This document shows, in pieces, positions 1 through 6,056 of a stretch of DNA of 6,249 nt (position 1 is its first letter; every line of letters begins with the position of its first letter). The DNA is taken from assembly GCA_003645495.1 (NCBI GenBank), contig QNFK01000123.1:1-6249 (forward strand), written 5' to 3'. Both the position numbers and the translations under genes were made by a program. The notes under the pieces are model-generated. The model saw nothing but the letters and a program-made list of their open reading frames with translations. It was not told the origin of the DNA and made no database searches. Source of the stretch: Gammaproteobacteria bacterium (GTDB taxonomy: Bacteria > Pseudomonadota > Gammaproteobacteria > Steroidobacterales > Woeseiaceae).

Positions 1-143
1 ATCGGCCCCAGGATGCTTATCGCCTTGTCGCCAGGCTCCGGTCGATCGCTGGCGTCGATTGCCTGGCCAGCCGCGTCAATCCTTACAAGCTTGCCCTGCG
101 CAATAAGACGCTCGCGGACTGTTGGGTCGATGTAGGTAAACAT
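1..143 (-). CDS. Unrecognised protein, N-terminal 47 codons only
   Basis: An open frame reads leftward from an ATG at 143 to the window edge without a stop; the 3' part lies outside. The visible residues begin MFTYIDPTVRERLIAQGKL and continue with a hydrophilic, Asp/Ala/Gly-rich stretch. There is no signal peptide, membrane segment or motif I recognise. A weak Shine-Dalgarno AGG (complement of 152-154) lies 8 bases before the ATG. The gene would be transcribed divergently from the TetR-efflux operon, with 155 bases between the two start codons. The opposite strand is also open over part of this stretch, but its translation is less protein-like. Function is unknown. Confidence is moderate because the fragment is short and rests on start context and residue composition alone. 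Confidence 0.5.
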   Translation of the reverse strand, partial: MFTYIDPTVRERLIAQGKLVRIDAAGQAIDASDRPEPGDKAISILGP

Positions 144-237
144 GCCGAGAGCCTATCATCTCTGAGCCTCTTATTTGCGCCGCTGAGAGCCAATAACCCC
201 GCGGCTGCGAGGATTATGGCGGCGTGGCTGAATTAGC

Positions 238-266
238 TTGCTGACCAGTCGGTCATCAGTTATATT
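238..266 (+). promoter_or_regulatory. Probable sigma70 promoter of the tetR-efflux operon
   Basis: A -35-like TTGCTG (238-243) and a -10-like TATATT (261-266, five of six matches to TATAAT) are separated by exactly 17 bases, ending 32 bases before the TetR start codon. The -35 is weak (three of six). The first palindrome fills the spacer and overlaps the -35, while the second starts immediately after the -10 and would cover the transcription start. This is the expected geometry for a repressed promoter. Assignment is by inspection; no transcript data are available. Confidence 0.6.
242..255. promoter_or_regulatory. Putative TetR operator O1
   Basis: TGACCAGTCGGTCA is an inverted repeat with perfect 5-base arms (TGACC / GGTCA) around a 4-base centre. 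It matches the second palindrome downstream at most positions, so a shared consensus TGACCA(N3)RGTCA can be written. It lies between the -35 and -10 hexamers. Autoregulation by the adjacent TetR-family protein is inferred from this placement and from the usual behaviour of the family. Confidence 0.65.
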
Positions 267-284
267 ACTGACCAAGCAGTCAGT
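267..284. promoter_or_regulatory. Putative TetR operator O2
   Basis: ACTGACCAAGCAGTCAGT is an inverted repeat with perfect 6-base arms (ACTGAC / GTCAGT) around a 6-base centre. Its core (269-282) lies 27 bases centre-to-centre from the O1 core. It begins directly after the -10 hexamer and ends one base before the AAGGA ribosome-binding site of the TetR gene (285-289). A bound repressor would therefore cover the likely transcription start and the 5' end of the leader. Confidence 0.7.
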
Positions 285-298
285 AAGGAATAATTTCG

Positions 299-919
299 AT
301 GACGGAACCCCGATTCCAGCGCCGCAAAGAAGACCGGCCGGCGGAAATCACCGCGGCGGCGCTGGCGGCATTTGCCGAAAATGGCTATGCAGCAACCCGT
401 GTTGATGACGTGGCAAAGCGGGCAGGTGTCAGCAAAGGTCTCCTGTATCTCTATTTCAAAACCAAAGAAGAACTCTTCAAAGCTGTCATTCGCAGTTTTA
501 TCTCACCCCGAATCGACGCATTGATCTCCAATGTTGAGGAAACAGAGCTTTCCGCCGAAGAATTTTTGCGTGGCCCTTTTCTCGAATTCGCCTGCTCCAT
601 TCCCAAATCACCAGCCAGGGTCCTGTTGAAGTTGATGGTTGCTGAAGGACCGAAACACCCGGATTTGATTGCCTGGTATTGGGAACACGTGGTATCTCGC
701 GGCATCACTGCGCTACGGATGCTAATTCAACGTGGCGTGAAAAATGGCGAATTTCGTGAATCCGCGCTCGATGAGTTTCCACAACTCCTGGTGACACCGA
801 TTTTCTTTTCATTGCTCTGGAAACTTTTGTTTCAACCGCATTCGGAGCTTGATACCGATCAGTTCATTGGTGCCCACGTAGACATGGTGCTGACGACTAT
901 CAAGGCGGAAACAGCATGA
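299..919 (+). CDS. TetR/AcrR-family transcriptional repressor of the efflux operon
   Basis: This 206-residue protein has normal TetR-family size. The N-terminal DNA-binding domain spans about residues 10-60. It has the family pattern of a first helix (AALAAFAENGY), then a helix-turn-helix at about 33-54 reading VDDVAKRAGVSKGLLYLYF, followed by KTKEELF. The rest, about 65-206, is an all-helical ligand-binding and dimerisation region, which is poorly conserved between TetR proteins, so the inducer cannot be read from sequence. The ATG at 299 has a good AAGGA Shine-Dalgarno 9 bases upstream. Its stop overlaps the next gene's start (ATGA), so it is the first gene of the transporter operon. Two palindromes at its promoter suggest it represses itself and the pump. 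The arrangement recalls E. coli CecR with YbhGFSR, but orthology cannot be claimed from this alone. Confidence 0.95.
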   Translation: MTEPRFQRRKEDRPAEITAAALAAFAENGYAATRVDDVAKRAGVSKGLLYLYFKTKEELFKAVIRSFISPRIDALISNVEETELSAEEFLRGPFLEFACSIPKSPARVLLKLMVAEGPKHPDLIAWYWEHVVSRGITALRMLIQRGVKNGEFRESALDEFPQLLVTPIFFSLLWKLLFQPHSELDTDQFIGAHVDMVLTTIKAETA

Positions 920-1902
920 GCCAGAAAATAACCATAGCGCTTGCAGCGATGCTGTTTGTTTCTATGCTAACCGCTTGTGATCGCGGGGATGACGCCCGGC
1001 GCATCGTTGGCCAGCTTGAATCTGATCGAGTAGAGATTACGGCTGAGGTATCTGAGCCAATAATCGAACGGGCAGTAATCGAAGGGCAAAAAGTTGAGCG
1101 TGGCCAGTTGCTAACTCAGCAGGACACGTCACGTATCGAAACTGCGATCAGCGAAGCAGAAGCTTACGAGTTGCAAACACGCGCCCGACTTGATGAATTG
1201 ATTCGCGGTCCGCGTAAAGAAGAAATCCTGGCCGCCCAGGCCAATGTCCGTGGCGGACAGGACGATCTCGAGTTTTGGGAGACAGAACTTGTTCGGGCAC
1301 GCGACCTCCTCGCCAGAGAGATGGCATCAGAGCAATTGTATAATCGGGCGAAGGCCGGCAGAGATACTGCGCGGGCCAGTCTCGAGAATTTCGCAGCACA
1401 ACTTGAAGCTTTACTTAGTGGTACAACGACGGAGGAGCTCCGGCAGGCGGAAGAAAGCGTTAAACAGGCGGCAGCACGACTGGCCTCGTTACACATCGAT
1501 CTCGAGCGCCACAGTACGTTTGCCCCCTCCGAGGGTGTTGTGGACTCGCTCCTTTTTGAAGTCGGCGAGCGGCCAGCACCAGGCCAGCCAATGGCGATCC
1601 TGCTATCCGGCGCCCAAGTGTATGCACACGTCTATGTTCCCGAATCCCTTCGCGTCCATGTGGGTCCCGGTACAAATGCGCTGGTTTTCGTAGACGGACT
1701 CGATCAGCCGCTGGCTGGCAGGGTGCGCTGGGTTGCGAGTGAATCAGCATTTACGCCTTATTTCGCGCTGACTGAACACGATCGTGGGCGGCTCAGTTTT
1801 GTTGCAAAGGTAGACATCCTGGATAGCGATCGACGGCTGCCGGACGGCGTACCGGTAGACGTCGAATTACTGCTCGACCAGGCAGGAACACAGCGTGACT
1901 GA
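916..1902 (+). CDS. HlyD/YbhG-type periplasmic adaptor, predicted lipoprotein
   Basis: This 328-residue membrane fusion protein would link the inner-membrane ABC pump to an outer-membrane channel. Residues 1-21 form a lipoprotein signal with lipobox LTAC, giving Cys21 as the lipidated residue. The +2 residue is Asp, which in E. coli favours retention in the inner membrane. Residues 32-70 and 201-230 form the split biotinyl-lipoyl-like domain. Residues 72-200 are a charged, Ala/Glu/Arg-rich coiled-coil hairpin containing the YbhG-like RGPRKEE motif at 97-103, and residues 231-320 are a beta-rich domain. The hairpin holds an internal repeat: 91-111 and 162-182 share LxxLxxGxxxEE spacing. The start overlaps the TetR stop by 4 bases and has a GGCGGA-like ribosome-binding site 6 bases upstream. 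The family call is firm; the substrate is unknown. Confidence 0.93.
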   Translation: MSQKITIALAAMLFVSMLTACDRGDDARRIVGQLESDRVEITAEVSEPIIERAVIEGQKVERGQLLTQQDTSRIETAISEAEAYELQTRARLDELIRGPRKEEILAAQANVRGGQDDLEFWETELVRARDLLAREMASEQLYNRAKAGRDTARASLENFAAQLEALLSGTTTEELRQAEESVKQAAARLASLHIDLERHSTFAPSEGVVDSLLFEVGERPAPGQPMAILLSGAQVYAHVYVPESLRVHVGPGTNALVFVDGLDQPLAGRVRWVASESAFTPYFALTEHDRGRLSFVAKVDILDSDRRLPDGVPVDVELLLDQAGTQRD

Positions 1903-2848
1903 CAACGCTGATTTCGCCATCCGGGCACGCGGCCTGACGAAACGCTTTGGACCGGTTACTGCCGTTGACCATCTCGATCTGAATGTGCCGCGCTCAATAA
2001 TCTATGGCTTCCTCGGCCCGAACGGGTCCGGGAAGACAACGGCGATTCGCATGTTGTGCGGCCTCCTTACGCCAACCGAAGGCGATGCGACCGTACTCGG
2101 TTTCGACGTGCCCGGTGATGCCGATGCACTGAAACCGAAAATTGGTTACATGACACAAAAATTTTCCCTGTATGCCGATCTCACTGTGCAGGAAAACCTC
2201 GATTTTATTGCAGACATCTATACCTATCCGCGCAACGACAAACGCGCGCGCATCGAGACCTTACTCGAGAAATACAACCTTTTAGAACAACGCAGACAAT
2301 TCGCCGGCACCATGAGTGGCGGGCAGAAACAGCGCCTGGCGCTTGCCTGTGCAGTCCTGAACAAGCCGGAGCTATTGTTGCTGGATGAACCAACCAGCGC
2401 CGTCGACCCCAAAAGCCGTCGTGATTTCTGGTCCGAACTGTTTTCACTGGCTGACTCCGGAACCACGATCCTGGTATCGACGCACTACATGGACGAAGCT
2501 GAGCGCTGCCACCGGCTCGCCATACTCGATCACGGGCGCAAGGTCGCCGACGGCTCACCCGCGGAACTGCAAAATTCGACGGGCATGTCGATCGTCGAGG
2601 TACTGGCTGAGAACCCGTTCGCCGCACAGGTCGAACTGAGTAAATTACCGGAGGTGATGAGTGTCACTCAACTCGGCGTCAGGTTAAGGGCTCTGATTCC
2701 GCAAGCCGTAGCAAATCCCTTGCAACTGGTTGACAACCTGCTCTCCGCAAACGCAATCCCTGCACAGACGAAGATCGTCGATGCGTCGCTGGAAGACGTC
2801 TTTGTCGCGGTAACGCAAAAAGGCTACGCCGCGGAGCAGGCAGCGTGA
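1895..2848 (+). CDS. ABC transporter ATP-binding protein (YbhF-like, single NBD)
   Basis: This 317-residue ATPase powers the ABC-2 exporter. All nucleotide-binding motifs are intact: Walker A GPNGSGKT (41-48), Q-loop Gln88 within MTQKFSLY, signature MSGGQ (140-144) followed by KQR, Walker B LLLLD (160-164) with catalytic Glu165, D-loop SAVD (168-171) and switch His197. Residues from about 230 form a C-terminal extension, as in drug/lipid exporter ATPases of the ABC-2 group. The MTQKFSLYADLTVQENLDF segment (86-104) is typical of YbhF-like domains. E. coli YbhF carries two such domains in one chain, whereas this protein has one and would work as a homodimer. The start is GTG at 1895, 7 bases after AGGA, and overlaps the adaptor stop by 8 bases, implying translational coupling. 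Confidence 0.95.
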   Translation: MTDNADFAIRARGLTKRFGPVTAVDHLDLNVPRSIIYGFLGPNGSGKTTAIRMLCGLLTPTEGDATVLGFDVPGDADALKPKIGYMTQKFSLYADLTVQENLDFIADIYTYPRNDKRARIETLLEKYNLLEQRRQFAGTMSGGQKQRLALACAVLNKPELLLLDEPTSAVDPKSRRDFWSELFSLADSGTTILVSTHYMDEAERCHRLAILDHGRKVADGSPAELQNSTGMSIVEVLAENPFAAQVELSKLPEVMSVTQLGVRLRALIPQAVANPLQLVDNLLSANAIPAQTKIVDASLEDVFVAVTQKGYAAEQAA

Positions 2849-3945
2849 AATCTGCGATCCGCCTGATGGCCGTAATGCGTAAGGAATTGCGACAACTCAT
2901 GCGCGATCGCGTTACGTTCGCCATGATTGTTGGCATTCCGGTCATGCAGATGTTGATGTTCGGCTATGCAATTAATACCGATGTGCGCAACCTGGCAGCG
3001 GCTGTCGCCGACCAGTCTGACAGTCATTTGTCGCGGCAATTTGTCGCCGATCTCGGCCAGACCCAGGTGCTGGATTTCCAGTACTCCGTTGACACCGCCG
3101 CTGAACTGGAAGAATTGTTGCGAACCGGCCGGATTTCAATTGGCGTCCTGATGCCGCCGGACTTCGACCGACGTGCGATCGATTCACGACGATCCGCGGC
3201 ACACTTGCTGGTTGATGGAGTTGATCCAACGATCGTCGGCGTTGCCAATCAGATCCGCAATATGCCGCTGTATTTTGATGCCACGGCGCCGGTGCAAAAT
3301 AAGGTAGCTACTTTTGAGATCAGGCCATACTTCAATCCGGAAAGGCGTTCAGCTGTTTTTGTAATTCCCGGACTCATTGGCATCATTCTCACCCTGACAA
3401 TGATGATGTTTACCGCGGTCTCGGTAGTGCGGGAGCGTGAACATGGCAATCTGGAATTGCTGATCAATACGCCGGTCAGCACAACTCAGCTGATGGTTGG
3501 AAAAGTTGTGCCATATATCGTTATTGGTCTGATACAGCTCGCGCTGATTCTTGCCGTCGGCCGGCTTCTTTTCAACATCCCGGTCCATGGCAGTATTTTC
3601 GAGCTGTATATTGCGGCTTTGTTTTTTATCGCGGCCAACCTTGCACTTGGATTGTTCATTTCAACCCTGGTCAAAACCCAGTTCCAGGCCATTCAGATAA
3701 CAATATTCATATTATTACCGTCAATTCTCCTGACCGGATTCATGTTCCCCTTTGATGGCATGCCGCAGATTGTTCAATACCTTGGCGAAATCCTGCCGAA
3801 TACACATTTCATCCGCCTGACGCGTGGCATCATGTTGCGCGGCGCAAATTTGGGCGAGATGTACCAAGAGCTGATTGCGCTCGGCGTGTTCACCAGCATC
3901 GCGCTGTCTGCCGCAATAATTCGCTTCTCAAAACGACTTGATTAG
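2845..3945 (+). CDS. ABC-2 type permease (YbhS/YbhR-like)
   Basis: This 366-residue integral membrane subunit forms the transport path with the ATPase encoded just upstream. The topology is typical of ABC-2 exporters. A cytoplasmic N-terminus with RKELRQLMRDR (12-22) precedes TM1 (about 23-42), then an extracytoplasmic domain (about 43-168). Five further membrane segments follow, near 170-193, 220-242, 252-274, 282-302 and 341-359. Between TM2 and TM3 lies the conserved VVREREHGNLELLINTPV segment (194-211), the probable coupling region. The FPFDGMP motif (301-307) precedes a short extracytoplasmic loop. The start is GTG, sharing GTGA with the ATPase stop; GGAG lies 8 bases upstream. It ends the operon, and no second permease follows, unlike E. 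coli ybhS-ybhR, so a permease homodimer is inferred. The substrate is unknown. Confidence 0.94.
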   Translation: MKSAIRLMAVMRKELRQLMRDRVTFAMIVGIPVMQMLMFGYAINTDVRNLAAAVADQSDSHLSRQFVADLGQTQVLDFQYSVDTAAELEELLRTGRISIGVLMPPDFDRRAIDSRRSAAHLLVDGVDPTIVGVANQIRNMPLYFDATAPVQNKVATFEIRPYFNPERRSAVFVIPGLIGIILTLTMMMFTAVSVVREREHGNLELLINTPVSTTQLMVGKVVPYIVIGLIQLALILAVGRLLFNIPVHGSIFELYIAALFFIAANLALGLFISTLVKTQFQAIQITIFILLPSILLTGFMFPFDGMPQIVQYLGEILPNTHFIRLTRGIMLRGANLGEMYQELIALGVFTSIALSAAIIRFSKRLD

Positions 3946-3961
3946 AAAATCTTAACTCGCG

Positions 3962-5239
3962 TCAGGTGCGTGTCTCTGCGGCCTGGTAGTACGGCCGCCA
4001 CCAGCGAATGGTCAGTGGTACGGCAATATTCAGGCAGAACGCTGTAATCATCAGCGTAAAAAATGCTTCCTTCGTCAGAATCTCGTTCTGCACATAGGCA
4101 ATGTCCATAACGACAAAAGCGAGTTCTGCCCGACCGAGCATGCCGAAGCCGATCATAAGGCTCTGATGCCAGGTCATCCCGCCTGTATAACGCGCGGCGA
4201 GTCCGGCTGAGCCAACTTGCACAATGAGGAGCCCAGCCAGCAGTGCTGCAGCGTATGGCAGCACCTCTAACAGCAGGTTGGTGTCGAAAATGATTTTCGC
4301 ACCAAGGTCGACAAAAAATACCGGGCCAATCCAGGAAAAGGCCGCTTTATCGACAACCCTTTTGGTTTCCTTGTAAACACTCTTTGTATGCGGTGTCTTC
4401 TTGATAATGCGGCTCTTGTCGCTGAACAGGAAGTACTCTTCCTTGACGATCAGGCCGGCCATATACGCCCCAACAGCAGGGTGGAAGCCGAAATAGGCCG
4501 CAATCAGTCCGACCGACAGTGCCAGTAACAAAATGGCCAGGGTCGCATGGCGACCTTCATCGAAGGTCAATATATGTTTGACACCATAACGACCGATGAG
4601 CGGCACACGCTTCACCCAGCCACGTAATTTGTGCGGGAATATCCAGCCTCCCAGCAAGGTAACAATGACAAAAAACAATGCGGCCTTGCCCGCAGCGGAA
4701 GCTACGCCGTTAAGACTCAGGGTTTCCGCGCCAGTAGCCACCGGTACCAGGATCGCTACCGCCACCAGGGCGCCGATATCATCAATGACCGCAGAGGTCA
4801 TGATCCGTGTCGCCACAACGGATTTTTTCAGGCCCTCACTCCGCAACGAGACCATTGTCAACGATACGGCAGTCGCGGTCATCGCCAGCGCGCACATCAG
4901 TGCGATGTGCGGGTCGTTCCAGATATAATCGGTGATCACATAGGAAATCGCGAACGGGCCGATAGCGCCAAACAGCGCAATTCCCCAGCTTTTCCGCATG
5001 CTGGCCATGAAGTTTTGCGTCGTTTCCTCAAAGCCGAGCGAGAACATGATAAAAATGATGCCCAGCTCCGCAAATTCACGGATAAACAGGTCGCTTTCGA
5101 CCGGCAGGATGCCCACATTGACCAGCAGGAAGCCCATAAACAGAAAGAAAAGAACCGGCGTCAGGCGGGTTTTCTTTGCCGCAACCACTGCGACGAAAAC
5201 CGCAGCCCAAACGATGGCAAGATGTGCCAGAGGGTGCAT
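3962..5239 (-). CDS. Cation:proton antiporter, CPA2 / Na+/H+ exchanger family
   Basis: This 425-residue inner-membrane protein has about 12-13 hydrophobic segments and is expected to exchange Na+ or K+ for H+. Recognisable features are FIMFSLGFEE (63-72), TATAVSLTMVSL (121-132), and the ion-binding pair Asp153-Asp154 in SAVIDDIGAL. GFHPAVGAYMAGL (251-263), IGPVFFVDLGAK (304-315) and GMLGRAELAFVVMD (366-379) follow. An Asp-Asp pair is the form found in electrogenic NapA-like members; stoichiometry here is inference. A Lys-rich hydrophilic linker at about 266-300 is longer than usual. There is no C-terminal TrkA/RCK domain, so K+/NAD-gated KefC-like control is not supported. The ATG at 5239 has only a weak AGG 9 bases upstream. 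It is transcribed divergently from the response regulator and converges on the ABC operon with 16 bases between stops. Ion specificity is uncertain. Confidence 0.92.
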   Translation of the reverse strand: MHPLAHLAIVWAAVFVAVVAAKKTRLTPVLFFLFMGFLLVNVGILPVESDLFIREFAELGIIFIMFSLGFEETTQNFMASMRKSWGIALFGAIGPFAISYVITDYIWNDPHIALMCALAMTATAVSLTMVSLRSEGLKKSVVATRIMTSAVIDDIGALVAVAILVPVATGAETLSLNGVASAAGKAALFFVIVTLLGGWIFPHKLRGWVKRVPLIGRYGVKHILTFDEGRHATLAILLLALSVGLIAAYFGFHPAVGAYMAGLIVKEEYFLFSDKSRIIKKTPHTKSVYKETKRVVDKAAFSWIGPVFFVDLGAKIIFDTNLLLEVLPYAAALLAGLLIVQVGSAGLAARYTGGMTWHQSLMIGFGMLGRAELAFVVMDIAYVQNEILTKEAFFTLMITAFCLNIAVPLTIRWWRPYYQAAETRT

Positions 5240-5343
5240 GCGATACTACCTGCGCTCAGTGATGAAGCTGGAGAAAACAGGTATCCTACTACAGGTTTTC
5301 TGCAGGACATGGTACACATAGCAGCGTTCAGGACCGGGGAGTA

Positions 5344-5358
5344 ATGGTAAATAAATAA
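5344..5358 (+). other. Possible four-codon leader ORF overlapping the regulator start
   Basis: ATG GTA AAT AAA TAA encodes Met-Val-Asn-Lys, and its stop codon shares its last base with the ATG of the response regulator (TAATG). The purine-rich GGGGAG at 5336-5341 is 16 bases from the regulator ATG, too far for normal use, but only 2 bases from this ATG, which is closer than ideal. Termination and re-initiation could be how the regulator is translated. Chance is a realistic alternative in such an AT-rich stretch. Confidence 0.25.
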
Positions 5359-5972
5359 TGAATACATCCTCCATTGAAAAATCAACCGTATATATCGTCG
5401 ACGACGATCAGGCTATTCGCCATGCGATGGAGCTCCTGATGCGCTCGGTCGGACTGGATTACGAAATATTTCATTCCGCCGATGAATTCCTTGAAAGCTA
5501 TACAAATGACCGGGCCGGATGCCTGGTCCTTGATATCCGTATGCCCGGCCTCGGCGGGCTCGAGCTGCAGGAAAAACTAAACGAACTGGGCAGCGCTCTA
5601 CCTATCATTTTCATTACTGGTCACGGCGACGTACCGATGGCGGTTGAGGCCATGCAAAAGGGCGCAATCGATTTCATCCAGAAGCCGTTTCGGGACCAGG
5701 AACTCCTCGATGGCATATCTGAAGCGGTGAAGACCGACCAGGAGCGCCGCTCTGTACGCGAGGAGAAAGCGGAAGTATTGAGTCGCATAGAAAAACTGAC
5801 CAACCGCGAACAGGAAGTACTGAATCTCGTGGTAACCGGTAAACCGAACAAAGTCATTGCCTATGAACTGGGTGTCAGTCAGCGGACCGTTGAAATTCAC
5901 CGTGCCCGGGTAATGGAAAAAATGCAGGCCAAATCGCTGGCTGACCTGGTCCGGATGCATCTGGCTACCTAG
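5358..5972 (+). CDS. FixJ-family two-component response regulator (receiver + LuxR HTH)
   Basis: This 204-residue protein has two domains in FixJ/TodT order. The receiver, about residues 9-125, shows the acidic pocket Asp15-Asp16-Asp17, phosphoacceptor Asp59 in LVLDIRMPG, Thr87 in FITGHGDVPMAVEAM and Lys109 in FIQKPF, so it should be phosphorylatable. The linker at about 125-142 is charged. The LuxR/GerE helix-turn-helix, about 143-204, reads LTNREQEVLNLV then NKVIAYELGVSQRTVEIHR. It probably binds DNA as a phosphorylation-induced dimer and activates transcription. No sensor kinase is encoded within the window, so the signal is unknown. The ATG at 5358 is forced, since an in-frame stop lies at 5352-5354, yet there is no well-spaced Shine-Dalgarno. 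It is divergent from the antiporter gene with 118 bases between start codons; control of that gene is possible but unproven. Confidence 0.95.
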   Translation: MNTSSIEKSTVYIVDDDQAIRHAMELLMRSVGLDYEIFHSADEFLESYTNDRAGCLVLDIRMPGLGGLELQEKLNELGSALPIIFITGHGDVPMAVEAMQKGAIDFIQKPFRDQELLDGISEAVKTDQERRSVREEKAEVLSRIEKLTNREQEVLNLVVTGKPNKVIAYELGVSQRTVEIHRARVMEKMQAKSLADLVRMHLAT

Positions 5973-6056
5973 TCCGGGCTAGCAAACTGTTTTGCATGCC
6001 GCTCGTGCGACGCGATTTGAAGAAAGCAGAGAACTCGTTGCTGGAAGTCGTGTAAT

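Noticed and set aside
189..220. Imperfect hairpin (GCCAATAACC / GGATTATGGC with bulges) between the left-edge gene and the TetR promoter
   Set aside because: Pairing needs two bulges and leaves an unpaired GC-rich centre. There is no T-tract and no recognisable riboswitch or operator pattern.
1244..1693. 149-codon plus-strand open frame inside the adaptor gene in another frame
   Set aside because: It is contained in the adaptor coding region, which has a lipobox and HlyD-family motifs. The alternative translation is Arg/Ser-rich and motif-free.
2205..2627. 140-codon minus-strand open frame opposite the ATPase gene
   Set aside because: It is antisense to the intact Walker, signature and switch motifs of the ATPase, and its Arg/Cys/Ser-rich translation matches no family.
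3978..3998. GCGGCC / GGCCGC inverted repeat with a 9-base loop near the permease-antiporter junction, considered as a terminator
   Set aside because: It lies inside the antiporter's coding end and is not followed by a T-tract on either strand, so it does not fit an intrinsic terminator.
4631..5344. 237-codon plus-strand open frame opposite the antiporter gene
   Set aside because: Its translation is rich in His, Gln, Arg and Asp with no domain, as expected from the strand opposite hydrophobic membrane-protein codons. The minus-strand antiporter has clear conserved motifs throughout.
5982..5995. GCAAA-CTGT-TTTGC hairpin just after the response-regulator stop, considered as a bidirectional terminator
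   Set aside because: The stem is only 5 base pairs, is AT-rich and has no following T-run on either strand. Termination here cannot be supported from sequence.
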